DNA of 64,000 bases from Streptomyces actuosus (lineage in GTDB: Bacteria > Actinomycetota > Actinomycetes > Streptomycetales > Streptomycetaceae): assembly GCF_016921115.1 (NCBI RefSeq), contig NZ_JAFFZS010000010.1, positions 124,001-188,000 on the forward strand, written 5' to 3'. The position numbers and the translations under genes were made by a program. Positions 26,290 to 35,336 of this stretch are shown one piece after another. The notes below the pieces were generated by a model. That model ran no database searches. It worked only from the letters and a program-made list of their open reading frames with translations, and had not been told where the DNA came from. Position 1 is the stretch's first letter; each line of letters starts with the position of its first letter.

Positions 26290-27114
26290 ATGACCACGAC
26301 CCTGCGGCCGGCAGAGCCGCTTCAGCGCGCCGCCGACGGAACGCGTTCACGGCACTACCAGGTGTGCGTGAACAGCCGTCCGGTCGGCGCGATACACCTC
26401 GGCACGTCCGCTGCCTTCGGCGATGCCACGGCCCGCATCGTCGACCTGAGGATCGACGAGCCGGACCGCCGCCGGGGCCGGGGCACCGTCGCCGCGCTCG
26501 CCGCGGAGGAGGTGGCGCGGGGCTGGGGCTGCCGGGAGATCGAGACGAGCGTCCCGGCCGGGGCCACGGCGGCGCTGCGACTGTTCGAGACGCTCGGGTA
26601 CGCGCCGCGCAACCGCGGGATGGAGAAGCGGCTCGGCGGCACCGCGACCGAGCTGCCCGCCGGAAGCCGGGCGCGCCCGATGACGCCGACCGAGTTCGAG
26701 CCCTGGCACACCCGCTCCCGCGAGGAGTACGCCCGCATGTGGGTCGAGCGCGGCGTGCCCGAGGACACGGCGTACGCCAGGGCGCGCCGGGACCACGAGA
26801 CACTGCTGCCGCAGGGCCGGACCACCGAGGGCATGCTCTTCAGCGTCCTGGAGCACGAGGGCACCCGGGTGGGCACCCTCTGGCTGGCCCTGCGCGACGA
26901 CGACGCGTACGTCTTCGACGTCGAGGCCGACGCGGCGCACCGGGGGAGGGGGCACGGCCGGACGCTCATGCTGCTCGCGGAACGCCAGGCGATCGCCGCC
27001 GGCCTGCGCGTCCTCGGCCTCAACGTGCACGCAGGGAACACCCCGGCCGAGCGGCTCTACGCGTCGTTGGGCTACGAGACGACCCGGTGCACCCTGTACA
27101 AACCGCTGCTGTGA
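26290..27114 (+). CDS. tandem-GNAT acetyltransferase
   Basis: A 274-residue protein with two GNAT-like halves. The N-terminal half carries LRIDEPDRRRGRGTVAALA, and the C-terminal half carries VEADAAHRGRGHGRTLMLLA followed by LNVHAGNTPAERLYASLGYE, a complete motif A/B. Duplicated GNAT domains often keep only one active. ATG 26290 (or GTG 26287) starts 52 bases after pabC on the same strand. Substrate unknown. Confidence 0.83.
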   Translation: MTTTLRPAEPLQRAADGTRSRHYQVCVNSRPVGAIHLGTSAAFGDATARIVDLRIDEPDRRRGRGTVAALAAEEVARGWGCREIETSVPAGATAALRLFETLGYAPRNRGMEKRLGGTATELPAGSRARPMTPTEFEPWHTRSREEYARMWVERGVPEDTAYARARRDHETLLPQGRTTEGMLFSVLEHEGTRVGTLWLALRDDDAYVFDVEADAAHRGRGHGRTLMLLAERQAIAAGLRVLGLNVHAGNTPAERLYASLGYETTRCTLYKPLL

Positions 27115-27134
27115 CCGGCAGCGCGGGCGCCTGA

Positions 27135-27674
27135 TCAGGCTTGTTGCCCGGCCAGCAGCCGGTCCGCGATCTCCGTGATCCGCTCGCGCAGCCCCTCCTG
27201 GCTCGTGCCGCCGTCGAGCCGTTGCCCGTCGATGACGTACGTCGGGGTGCCGGTGACGCCGATCGCCTTGCCCTCCGCCTGGTCGGCGTCGACGATCAGG
27301 ATGTGCCGGCCGTCGATCAGGGCGGTGTCGAACTCCTCGGCGTCCATGCCGAGTTCGCCGGCCACCTCCACCAGGAAGGACTCCCCCCGCTTGTCCAGTT
27401 CCTCGACCCGGCCGAGCACCGCCTCCGTGTACGCCCAGCCCTGACCCTGCTCCGCCGCCTCCTCCGCGGCTTGGGCCGCGGCGAAGGAGTGCTTGTGCTT
27501 CTCCAGCGGGAAGTGCCGCAGCCGCAGCTCCATCCGGTCGCCGTAGCGGGCCCGCAGCGCACGCAGGTCGTCGAGGGCGGCACGGCAGTCCGGGCACTGC
27601 AGTGCGCACCAGACGTCGAGGACGACGGGCCCGGACGGCGCGGCGGAGGAGGAGAGGGGGGAGGACTCGTTCAT
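27135..27674 (-). CDS. DsbA-family thiol oxidoreductase, cytoplasmic
   Basis: A 179-residue thioredoxin-fold protein of the DsbA/FrnE type. The active site is CPDC (Cys27, Cys30) with an additional Cys23, and the cis-Pro loop is GTPTYVIDG near residue 143. An inserted helical domain lies between them. There is no signal peptide or membrane segment, so it should act in the cytoplasm, as FrnE-type proteins do. ATG 27674 was chosen; the upstream extension lacks homology. It converges on the acetyltransferase gene (20-base gap). Confidence 0.85.
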   Translation of the reverse strand: MNESSPLSSSAAPSGPVVLDVWCALQCPDCRAALDDLRALRARYGDRMELRLRHFPLEKHKHSFAAAQAAEEAAEQGQGWAYTEAVLGRVEELDKRGESFLVEVAGELGMDAEEFDTALIDGRHILIVDADQAEGKAIGVTGTPTYVIDGQRLDGGTSQEGLRERITEIADRLLAGQQA

Positions 27675-27930
27675 GCGCCCAGTCTTCCAGCCGTGGCGGA
27701 CAGCACCCAATTCCGGTCGGCCGCGGCCCCGGCCCCGGCCGTCCCGCCCGCGGCGCGGGGGCGGCTCCCGCCCCGCCGAGCGCCGACTCCCGGGCCCTCG
27801 GGCGGCACTGGTCGAGGAGGCGACCCGGAGATGTCCCTGATGTCCGCCCGGAACATGGCCCGAAGGGCCGGGAACGGTGCAGGATGGAGGGGGAAGCGCC
27901 CCGCTCGACCGAGCCCGCCTGGAGGACCGG

Positions 27931-28380
27931 ATGATTGCCGAGACCGTCTGTTCCGCCGTGTCCGCGGCCGGCCTGGGCATCGCGGCGGTCACCGCGTACC
28001 GCAAGCGGTTCCTCGCCGCCGCCCGCATCGCCGCCTACTCCCTGATCCCGATCGGCCTGGTGATGACCGGCGTCGTCGAGTGGGCCGCCGACACCGCCTT
28101 CAGCACGACCGCCTGGGCCGGCGTCGTCGTCCTCGGTGGGTCCTGGGCCCTGTTCGCCACCACCCGGGCCGTCGAGCGCCGCCGCGGCGGCACCCCCGCC
28201 GAGCGCAAGGAGGCCCGCAAGGCGCAGCGCGACGCCGTGGCCCCGGCCGCGTCCGCGCCCTCCCTCGGCCCCGGCGATCGTGCGTCCGACCGCCCCGCGG
28301 TCACAGGACGCAAGGACTCCAAGGGCTCCCCGGACGACTTCTCCGACATCGAGGCCATTCTCAAGAAGCACGGCATCTGA
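27931..28380 (+). CDS. membrane protein with charged C-terminal tail, unknown function
   Basis: A 149-residue protein. Three hydrophobic segments (VCSAVSAAGLGIAAVTAY, IAAYSLIPIGLVMTGVV, TAWAGVVVLGGSWALFA) are followed by a ~70-residue Lys/Arg/Asp-rich cytoplasmic tail that ends SDIEAILKKHGI. GGAGG lies five bases before ATG 27931. The pattern is conserved in actinobacterial membrane proteins of unknown role; the conserved acidic/helical C-terminus may bind a partner. Confidence 0.75.
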   Translation: MIAETVCSAVSAAGLGIAAVTAYRKRFLAAARIAAYSLIPIGLVMTGVVEWAADTAFSTTAWAGVVVLGGSWALFATTRAVERRRGGTPAERKEARKAQRDAVAPAASAPSLGPGDRASDRPAVTGRKDSKGSPDDFSDIEAILKKHGI

Positions 28381-28567
28381 GGGGCGGTGCCGCGGCCGGA
28401 CGACACAGAAGGATCGCGCCGTACCGAAAGGGGTCAGGGTCGGTGCGGGGCCTGATCGCGCCGTGATCGCGTCATGAATCGGACATCACGGAATCCGGCG
28501 AACTCCCGCTCTTTCCGGGCGTGTTGATCGCGGACGGTGGCGGGATTGCGCCATCATCGCCCGCGAG

Positions 28568-28720
28568 ATGCTGGACACGACACAGAGCGACGCCGCGCCA
28601 CCTCAGGACGAGCCGCGCGGATGCCTCTTCGCCCTTTCCCAGCCACCGCTGATGATCTTCCTTGCGGTGATCGGGTGTCTGCTGCTCATGGGTGCGCTGC
28701 ACGACCTGCTGCTTCTGTGA
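28568..28720 (+). CDS. 50-residue single-helix membrane peptide near ssgB
   Basis: A 50-codon ORF (ATG 28568, TGA 28718-28720). A polar, acidic N-terminus (~20 residues, MLDTTQSDAAPPQDEPRG) leads into PPLMIFLAVIGCLLLMGAL, one clear membrane helix, and ends DLLLL. It is too short for ordinary ORF calling, but third-position G/C is high. I recall a small membrane protein at this place beside ssgB in S. coelicolor. Function unknown. Confidence 0.6.
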   Translation: MLDTTQSDAAPPQDEPRGCLFALSQPPLMIFLAVIGCLLLMGALHDLLLL

Positions 28721-28821
28721 GCCGTACCCGCGGTCCCCGGCGCCACCCGCCGGGTACCGCGATCCACCTGCCGGCGGGCCTTCGTGGACCCCGTACTCTT
28801 CCGCACCGCGGCCCGGACACC

Positions 28822-29382
28822 TCAGCCCGCGGCCTCCTTGCGACGCGCTCGGTAGGCCGCCACGTGCAGCCGGTTGCCGCAGGTGCGGCTGTCGCAGTAC
28901 CGGCGCGAGCGGTTGCGCGAGAGATCCACGAAGGCCCGCCGGCAGTCGGGGGCCTCACAGCGGCGGAGCCGCTCCTGCTCACCGGCCACGACGAAGAACG
29001 CCAGCGCCATCCCGCAGTCGGCCGCCAGATGGTCGGCGACCGAGGCACCGGGCGCGAAGTAGTGCACGTGCCAGTCGTAGCCGTCGTGGTCCGTCAGCCG
29101 CGGCGTGGTGCCCGCGGCGGCGATCAGCTCGTTGATGAGGCCGGCCGCGGTTCGTGCGTCCGGCGCCGCGAAGATGCCCGCGAACCGTCCGCGGACCCTG
29201 CGGACGGCCGACAGGTCGAACTCCGACAGCGAACCGACGTCGCTGACCTGGTGGTTCTGTACGAAATCCGTGAGGGCGGCGACGTCCGGCAGCCCGTCGG
29301 CCGCCGACTCGTCCTCCGGTGCGGTGTTCACCAGATCCACCACGGCTTCCAGCGCACACCGGGTGTCGTGGGTGATCAGCAC
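28822..29382 (-). CDS. CGNR zinc-finger regulator
   Basis: A 186-residue protein of the ABATE/CGNR family. The N-terminal ~130 residues form the putative ligand-sensing ABATE domain. The C-terminus has the zinc finger CEAPDCRRAFVDLSRN...CDSRTCGNR, ending in the CGNR tetrad that names the family and is thought to bind DNA. GTG 29382 has GGGAG six bases upstream. It lies 300 bases downstream of ssgB on the same strand, beyond a strong terminator, so it is transcribed separately. A morphogenetic role is possible but only from position. Confidence 0.85.
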   Translation of the reverse strand: MLITHDTRCALEAVVDLVNTAPEDESAADGLPDVAALTDFVQNHQVSDVGSLSEFDLSAVRRVRGRFAGIFAAPDARTAAGLINELIAAAGTTPRLTDHDGYDWHVHYFAPGASVADHLAADCGMALAFFVVAGEQERLRRCEAPDCRRAFVDLSRNRSRRYCDSRTCGNRLHVAAYRARRKEAAG

Positions 29383-29681
29383 GATTCGCTCCCTGGCCTG
29401 GGGGGTCGGGCGGGCGCCCGCCGATGCTGGCCGATGGTAGTGGCTCGCGGCCGAGGAGCACCGGGCGAGTCCCCGCCCAGATGCCCGTAGAACGCCGCGG
29501 ACGCCGCAGGCGTTCCCGCGGCGGGCCTCCGGCAGCCTTCTGCCCGCCGGTCGCGGAGACGGGACGGCGCCGCCCCGCGGAGATCCCGCGGGGCGGCGCC
29601 GGCGCTCACCGTATGTGATGGTCCAAGCCCGTGCCGTCTCCCCGAGTGGACGGCGCCGGGCGGCTCGGTGGGTCTCGGTCC
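29383..29681. other. intergenic region between ssgB and CGNR gene
   Basis: About 300 bases with no gene. It holds the ssgB terminator (29565-29601) and presumably the CGNR promoter, which I cannot pinpoint. Confidence 0.4.
29565..29601 (-). terminator. ssgB terminator
   Basis: Perfect 16-base arms beginning CGGCGCCGCCCC with an AGATC loop, 80 bases past the ssgB stop on the minus strand. Confidence 0.75.
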
Positions 29682-30095
29682 CTAGCTCTCCGCCAGGATG
29701 TGGGAGAGCTCCTGGTCGAGATCGAAGTGGCGGTGCTCCGTACCGGGCGGCACCGCCGCGTCGGTCCGCTTCAGGAAGGCTTCCAGAGCCCGCGCCGGGG
29801 CCTCGAGCAGTGCCTCGCCCTCCGGAGAGCTCAGGGCGATGCAGACGACGCCCTGGCCGTGGCTGCGCGACGGCCAGACACGGACGTCGCCCGTGCCGGT
29901 GGGACGGTGAAGCCCCTCGGCGAGGAGGTCGCGGGCGAACACCCACTCGACGGTCTCCTCGGCTCCGGTGTGGAAGGTGGCGTGCACGGCGTAGGGGTCG
30001 GCCGTGTCGTACCGCAGGCCTGCGGGGACAGGCAGGGAGGACTCGCTCGACACAACGAGGCGCAGGTGCAGCTCGCAGCTGACCGTGGTGTTCAT
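29682..30095 (-). CDS. ssgB: sporulation division protein SsgB
   Basis: A 137-residue SsgA-like protein; the start MNTTVSCELHLRLVVSSESS and the end DLDQELSHILAES are as I recall SsgB. In Streptomyces aerial hyphae SsgB is placed at future septum sites by SsgA and recruits FtsZ, starting sporulation division. SALPs have no known fold outside actinobacteria and act in the cytoplasm near the membrane. ATG 30095 was chosen by homology. In S. coelicolor ssgB depends on stress sigma factor SigH; a GTTT at ~14 bases from a GGTGGC-like box is present upstream on the minus strand but is a weak match. Confidence 0.95.
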   Translation of the reverse strand: MNTTVSCELHLRLVVSSESSLPVPAGLRYDTADPYAVHATFHTGAEETVEWVFARDLLAEGLHRPTGTGDVRVWPSRSHGQGVVCIALSSPEGEALLEAPARALEAFLKRTDAAVPPGTEHRHFDLDQELSHILAES

Positions 30096-30286
30096 AAGCG
30101 CCAGGGCCTTTCGCTCAGTGTGCGCTCGGGGATTCGCACGTCGGCGAAATCGACATGCCACCTACGGTGCCGTTGTAAACCCCTCTGAGGGTTTTGCCTG
30201 TCTTTACGTAACTCTTCCGGCCGAGAACCCGTTCGCCCACTACGGCCATTCCGGTGACTTGATTCTCTCCGGTAGGGTTTCGGCGT

Positions 30287-30754
30287 ATGAATACGGGGAG
30301 TGACGAGCCGGGCGAGATGGCCGTGGCGACAGACGGGGCGAAGGTGGGCGAGGACGAGACCGGCAGGACGGCCGGCGAGCAGGGGCTCGGTTCGCGGGCG
30401 CCCGAGTTCGTCAAGGCGCGGCGGGCGCTGCACGTCAGCTGGCAGGTCGGGGTCTTCGTCGTCGGCCTGGCGGTCGTCGTGGCCGGCATCATCATGCTGC
30501 CGCTGCCCGGCCCCGGCTGGGTCGTGATCTTCGGCGGCATGGCGATCTGGGCGACGGAGTTCGTCTGGGCCCAGCTGGTGCTCCGCTGGACCAAACGCAA
30601 GGTCACCGAGGCCGCCCAGCGCGCCCTGGACCCCGAGGTGCGACGCCGCAACATCATCCTCACGGTGACCGGCCTGGTGATCGTGGCCGCCGTCGTCGGT
30701 GTCTACCTGTGGAAGTTCGGTCTCGTGATGCCCTGGAAGATCGAGGATCAGTGA
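30287..30754 (+). CDS. TIGR02611-type membrane protein beside ssgB
   Basis: A 155-residue protein. A hydrophilic N-terminus (~45 residues) precedes helices WQVGVFVVGLAVVVAGIIMLPLPGPGWVVIFGGMAIWATEF (a re-entrant or paired helix with the PLPGPGW motif) and a last helix NIILTVTGLVIVAAVVGVYL. This matches the actinobacterial TIGR02611/PGPGW family of unknown role. TAGGGT (30273-30278) eight bases before ATG 30287 suggests a leaderless message. Divergent from ssgB. Confidence 0.8.
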   Translation: MNTGSDEPGEMAVATDGAKVGEDETGRTAGEQGLGSRAPEFVKARRALHVSWQVGVFVVGLAVVVAGIIMLPLPGPGWVVIFGGMAIWATEFVWAQLVLRWTKRKVTEAAQRALDPEVRRRNIILTVTGLVIVAAVVGVYLWKFGLVMPWKIEDQ

Positions 30755-30897
30755 CCGGCGAGCCGGCCGACCGGCGCCCGGCCCGGCCGTGACCTCGGAC
30801 GACGGCCGCGGGGCGGGCGGCGCCCGCACCTGCGCCCCCACCCGCCGGAGATGGTCACGGCCACCCCCTGACATGGGGTAATGTTCTTCCTGCGCCC

Positions 30898-30969
30898 GGG
30901 CGATTAGCTCAGTGGGAGAGCGCTTCGTTCACACCGAAGAGGTCACTGGTTCGAACCCAGTATCGCCCA
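30898..30969 (+). tRNA. tRNA-Val (CAC), first copy
   Basis: 72-base cloverleaf: acceptor GGGCGAT/ATCGCCC, anticodon stem CTTCG/CGAAG around TTCACAC (anticodon CAC), T arm GGTTCGAACCC. CCA is not encoded (CCC follows). A second identical copy is at 38334. Confidence 0.97.
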
Positions 30970-30975
30970 CCCGGA

Positions 30976-31015
30976 GACACCGGCCCACCTGCCGACTGGC
31001 AGGTGGGCCGGTGTC
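30976..31015 (+). terminator. terminator of tRNA-Val(CAC) copy 1
   Basis: Perfect 18-base arms starting GACACCGGCC around GACT, six bases past the tRNA. Confidence 0.8.
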
Positions 31016-32183
31016 GTCGTACACGTACAGTGCCGCCGCGCCGCGGTCCCGCGGTACTCCTGCTCCCCCTCCCCGGTCGGACGGCCCCGCCCGCCTCCGT
31101 CGCCCCCCAGCGCCCCTGACCGGCCCCCATCCGGTGCGCGCCGCCGGGATCCTCGGTCCGTGTGCCGCCTCGCCCGCCCCGGCCCCGTGTGCGGCCCCCG
31201 CGGCGCCCGACAGGAAGATCCCCCGCATCGTCGACGCACGGCCGGCCCCGGCGGCTGCACCGGCGGGCGCTTGCCCGCAAGCGGATCGCGGACGGCGGAG
31301 ATGCTGCACGGATGCCCGGCCGCAGGTGGGGGCGCAGGTGGGGGTGCACGAGCGGCCGGACGGACGCGTGATCTTCCACGCGGCCGAGGCCCCACTGGTC
31401 GCACCGGCTCCGCCTCGGCGCCGGGCCGGGAGGCGATGCCGGTGTTTGTCGTCGGGCGAGTCGGTGACGATCCATTACTCGAGTGGGTGTCAGGGGCGGC
31501 AGAAGGGGATCAACCGGTTCATCCGGATCGTCGAGAACCAGTTCCGGAAGATCGGCGTGAAGGGCGACTTCCAGGACTCCTTGCATTCCAGGAGAAGTTC
31601 CGGATGCGGCTCCGGGCGGAAATTCGCCGGACATATTCCGGAACACCGTCCCCTTTCCCTGCGAGTGGTGGGTGAGAAGTCCTACTCGTCGTCAACTCCC
31701 CTACCGGCCTCAGGAATCCAGGCACCCCACCTTCATGGGGCCGCCACGCCGTCGACCGGCGGGGCGGCCGACACGGCCGCTGGACGGTGCGGACGCCTCG
31801 ACGTTCGGGGCCCGCTCTGTGTCGATGGCCCCGGCGCCGGGATGTCGTCGCGGCCGCCGATGCCAGGGCCGGCGGTGCCGCCTTCCGGATCCGAGCCCGC
31901 AACACGGACTCCACCGTCGCCGTCCACCAGGCGTATCCTCGGAGGTCGGCTTGCCCACCGCACGCGAGGCGCGGTTTCCGGCGCTGTGGCGGCGGGACCG
32001 GATGGCCTGGGTCGTCGAGCCGCGTACAGACCGCATCGGTGGTTCCCGAATCGTCTGAACCGAAGGGCGAGGGTTCCGGGTTGCGATTGCGATTGCAGCC
32101 TTGGCCAAGGGGACGGCGGACCGTTCGGGGGGCTACAGGTACTATCCGCGAGCGGTTTTGGCCTGTTCGGGCAAGGTTGAACC
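31016..32183. other. 1.2-kb stretch without an intact gene, possibly decayed
   Basis: Codon bias of intact Streptomyces genes is lost here, and every long frame changes character along its length. Short pieces look protein-like but in different frames: HERPDGRVIFHAAEAP near 31340-31390, PVFVVGRVGDDPLLEWV near 31435-31490, and KGINRFIRIVENQFRKIG near 31503-31560. This fits remnants of frameshifted genes rather than a working ORF. TACTAT at about 32141-32146 may be the -10 of the next gene. No inverted repeats of an insertion sequence were found. Confidence 0.4.
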
Positions 32184-33815
32184 ATGTGGGTGGGGGATCT
32201 TTCGATGACGTTTCGGCTGCGCGCTGTCCGCGCGCTCACGCTGCTGGTCGGCTTCCATCTGATCGGCGTGGTTCTGCTGTCGGCCATGGCGGTGCTCGAC
32301 TGGCTGCTGATGACACGGCTGTTCACCGTGCGGGGGGCCTGGTTGGAAGGCATGGTCCTGACCGTCACCGTCCTGCTGGCAGCGGCGATTCTGCGGGGCA
32401 TGCTGGTCTTTCTACGGGCTGGGCGCCTGGGCTCGGTCCCACACGCGCTGGCGGTCATGCCTCAGGACCAGCCCGAACTCTGGGAACAGATACGAGCCGC
32501 CGCAGAAGTGACGGGGCAGCGAACGCCGGATGAGCTGTACCTGGTCGCAGAGGTCAACGCAGGCGTTGCAGAACAGAACCGTCTTCTGGGGTTGCTGCCC
32601 GGACGACGCCGTATGCTCCTGGGTCTGCCCCTGCTCGCCGGGCTGACCGTCCAGCAACTGCGAGCCGTACTCGCCCACGAGTTCGGGCATTACAGCAACC
32701 TCGACACTCGGCTCGGCGGTGTCACCATGCGCGGTCGGGCGGCAGTTCTGCACACGGTGAGGGTCTTCCGGGAAGGCAGCACTCGGTCGCACGATGTGAT
32801 CGGTGGCCTGTACGTCGCCTACGCCCGGGTGTTTCTGGGCACCTCGCAGTCCGCAGCCCGCCACCAGGAGCTCGCCGCGGACCGGATGGCCGCCCGGCAC
32901 GCGGGCCGTGACGCCACGGCCTCTGCACTGCGCGTCCTTCCGCTGATTGCCGCCGCATACACCTACTACCTGGAGACGTATGCCGCGATGGGCAGGTCGC
33001 TGGGAGCGCTACCGCCTGTGGGTGAGGTGCACGGCGGCTTCCGCCGGTTGCTCGCAGCGCGAGCCGGGGAGCGGCTCACTGTCCTCTCTGCCGGGCAGCG
33101 TCCGCCGCGGCCACACCGGTACGACTCGCACCCGCCGATCGCCGAACGGATCTCCCTGATCGAGACGCTGCCACCCGATGGCCGGGCCGATGGACCGGTC
33201 GATGACCCGGTCGCGTTGACCTTGCTGCACGACCCGGGCCGGGTGTTCGCTGCGTCGGAGGCCCTTGCCTTGCCGCCGGAGGCGGCGCGAACGCGGCGCA
33301 TGAGCTGGGACGACCTCGTCATGGCCCGCGCGGTTGCTGACGCCGAGGGCTGGTCCCGGCCGCTGCGGCTCGCCGTGGCCAGGGCGCTTCGCTCATCGGC
33401 GCAAAGGGCAGGCAGTACGGTGACCGTGCCCCGAGATGCCACGTCCGAGGAGGTGGCCGGGCTCCAATTGCCGGGCTTGGAGGACATACTCGACGCGTTC
33501 GACCGCGGCCTGCTGTGGATGGCGGTCGCCGACCGCATGCCCAAGCCGGATCAGGCGGCGCGACTGATCGGACCGTCCGCCCGCAACTTCATTCGGCCGA
33601 GGATCTTCGAAGGGCTCGCGGGCATGGTCCACCTGCGCCTCGCCGAGTCCGGACACGCGAAGCCGGACCCCGCCTGGTCGGGACAGCCTGGACTTGTTCT
33701 CCCCGAGTCGTGGGAGAAGGGCATGGACGATGCCATCGACGCGGCCGTCGCCGACACTCCCGACACCGCGCCGCTGCGCGCCCTGCTCGCCGCCCCCCAC
33801 TGCGTGTCCGATTAG
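32184..33815 (+). CDS. membrane-bound M48-family zinc metallopeptidase
   Basis: A 543-residue protein with two N-terminal membrane helices (~18-45 and 55-75), then an M48 (HtpX/Ste24-like) domain: zinc motif HEFGH at 165-169 and the third ligand Glu229 in HQELAADRMAA. The remaining ~300 residues are soluble, with YDSHPPIAERI, a segment typical of M48 C-termini. Family members cleave misfolded or membrane proteins. ATG 32184 was taken; ATG 32205 (MTFRLRAV), with GGGGGAT upstream, is an equally good start. Codon use is less GC3-extreme than its neighbours, suggesting more recent arrival. Confidence 0.8.
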   Translation: MWVGDLSMTFRLRAVRALTLLVGFHLIGVVLLSAMAVLDWLLMTRLFTVRGAWLEGMVLTVTVLLAAAILRGMLVFLRAGRLGSVPHALAVMPQDQPELWEQIRAAAEVTGQRTPDELYLVAEVNAGVAEQNRLLGLLPGRRRMLLGLPLLAGLTVQQLRAVLAHEFGHYSNLDTRLGGVTMRGRAAVLHTVRVFREGSTRSHDVIGGLYVAYARVFLGTSQSAARHQELAADRMAARHAGRDATASALRVLPLIAAAYTYYLETYAAMGRSLGALPPVGEVHGGFRRLLAARAGERLTVLSAGQRPPRPHRYDSHPPIAERISLIETLPPDGRADGPVDDPVALTLLHDPGRVFAASEALALPPEAARTRRMSWDDLVMARAVADAEGWSRPLRLAVARALRSSAQRAGSTVTVPRDATSEEVAGLQLPGLEDILDAFDRGLLWMAVADRMPKPDQAARLIGPSARNFIRPRIFEGLAGMVHLRLAESGHAKPDPAWSGQPGLVLPESWEKGMDDAIDAAVADTPDTAPLRALLAAPHCVSD

Positions 33816-34145
33816 CCGCCGCTCGCCCGTGGTCGGTCGTGGCGATCTCGACTCCGCCGCCCGGTTGCTGCCCCGAGAACGCCCTTGTCCCGCTGAAGCC
33901 GAACTCCTCGCCCGCCCAAGCGGGCGACGCGCCGGCCCACACGACAGCCGGCTCCGATCCACGGGGCGCATGACGGCACCGGCCTGCCGGGACAGGGGCC
34001 GAGCCGAGCGACCTCTTCGAGACGAACAGACCGCCTTACCCACCACCGGACTGGCCAACCGCATCGGATGTCTGTCTCCGGCCCGGCCGGTGCCCGACCG
34101 CGCACGGCAATCCGCCGCCCGATGCCGGAAGAGGGCTTCCCGGGC
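33816..34145. other. intergenic region between convergent genes
   Basis: About 330 bases with no gene I can support. No clear terminator hairpin was seen. Confidence 0.35.
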
Positions 34146-34964
34146 TCAGGACGCCGACCGTCCGCCGCCGGGCTGGAGCCCCGCCAGCATCTGTTCCAGC
34201 GCAGCCTGGTCCGGCCCCACCCACGGCGAGGCCCCGGCCGCCGAACCCAGCCTGTCGATCAACGTCCCCGTGATCCCGACGGCCGGCGGTAGATGAGCGG
34301 AGAGGACGACCTCCGGCTCCCTCTCCCGTATCGGCCGGAAGCTGCCGAGGAACTTCTCGGTGTCCACGTTCTGCGCCCAGGGGCTGTCCACCGAGGCCCA
34401 CAGCAGTTGGGCGGCGCGCAGATCCTCCTCGCCGACGGCACCGACGTCATCGGCCTGTGCCAGCTCGGCATCGGCCATCGGCCCACCGAAGCAGTCGGAG
34501 CTGAAGCAGGCCCCCGTACGGTCGTCGAAGAAGCCGACTGTGCTCGGGCTGTCGTACAGGGGTGGCCTGAACGCCGTGAGGGTACGGTCGCCGACATCCA
34601 CGGACTGTCCCGGGTTGATCAGATGGAGGCGATCGAGGGGCAGCGGCCGCTCACAGGACATGAGCCCCACGGACAGGAACGTGGTCACCACACGAGCCTC
34701 GGGAGCCGCGTCCAGCAGATCGAAGATTCCACCGGTGTGATCCCGGTCCGGGTGGGTGAGCCAGATCCATCGCACATCAGCGGGATCCAGCACGGAACCG
34801 ACCACCTCCAGGAAGTTCCGGTCGGGGAGCCCGAGCCCGGTGTCGACGACAACGGGCTCGGAGGCGAACAACACAAAGGCGTTGACCGGAAGGTGACCGA
34901 GTCCCGGCACCTCGAGGCTGTCATTCAGGACGCTGATGTCCGAGCGGACCTTGTGAATCGGCAT
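34146..34964 (-). CDS. metallo-beta-lactamase-fold hydrolase
   Basis: A 272-residue MBL-fold protein. The signature THPDRDHTGG (~residues 78-87) replaces the usual HxHxDH with a DxDH-like variant in which the first His is seen as THPDRDH, and VVVDTGLG and SSDCFGG supply the other fold elements. This variant spacing resembles flavodiiron/ODP-type MBL proteins that bind iron, so it may be an oxygen- or NO-related enzyme rather than a lactamase. ATG 34964 has GGAGAG upstream. It lies in the pocket between the two tRNA-Val genes, and its base composition is like the M48 gene. Confidence 0.75.
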   Translation of the reverse strand: MPIHKVRSDISVLNDSLEVPGLGHLPVNAFVLFASEPVVVDTGLGLPDRNFLEVVGSVLDPADVRWIWLTHPDRDHTGGIFDLLDAAPEARVVTTFLSVGLMSCERPLPLDRLHLINPGQSVDVGDRTLTAFRPPLYDSPSTVGFFDDRTGACFSSDCFGGPMADAELAQADDVGAVGEEDLRAAQLLWASVDSPWAQNVDTEKFLGSFRPIREREPEVVLSAHLPPAVGITGTLIDRLGSAAGASPWVGPDQAALEQMLAGLQPGGGRSAS

Positions 34965-35336
34965 GTCACTCTCCACGCCCCCTTGGATGGTGATCGCGCC
35001 GTGCCTGCACATTCCATCGTCGCCGCTTCTCCTGGAGGCCGCATCCGCTACGGCACCGGGCCAGACGCGGCGGAGGCGCTGCCGACCGTGATCCACCGCA
35101 GCACCTCTTCTCTCGCCCCCGCGAGACGGCGGCGCGCCGTCGACCAGCGCCGCCGCACCGACACCCACGACAGCGATCGCGGCGGCGAGTTCCGCACCGG
35201 CCGCGGCACGGCTCGGCGTGCGGGCGTGTGAGGCCGCACGGCACCCGCCCCGGCCGACCGATGTCGGATTCGCCCGATGGAACACCGCGTGCGGCTGCAC
35301 CACGGTCCGCCGAGGGGGAGGACTTCCAGTGCTGTA
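34965..35336. other. intergenic region upstream of the MBL gene
   Basis: About 370 bases. Open frames run through but none has homology or a ribosome-binding site that I can support. The MBL promoter must be here. Confidence 0.35.

Noticed and set aside
23700-30000. CRISPR array or prophage
   Set aside because: No regularly spaced repeats, cas genes or phage structural genes anywhere in the window.
30912-31309. ORFs with GERFVHTEEVTGSNPVSP (plus strand) or DTGFEPVTSSV (minus strand)
   Set aside because: Translations of tRNA-Val(CAC), not genes.
34293-35231. A 312-codon plus-strand frame across the MBL gene
   Set aside because: Antisense shadow; the minus-strand MBL fold is clear.
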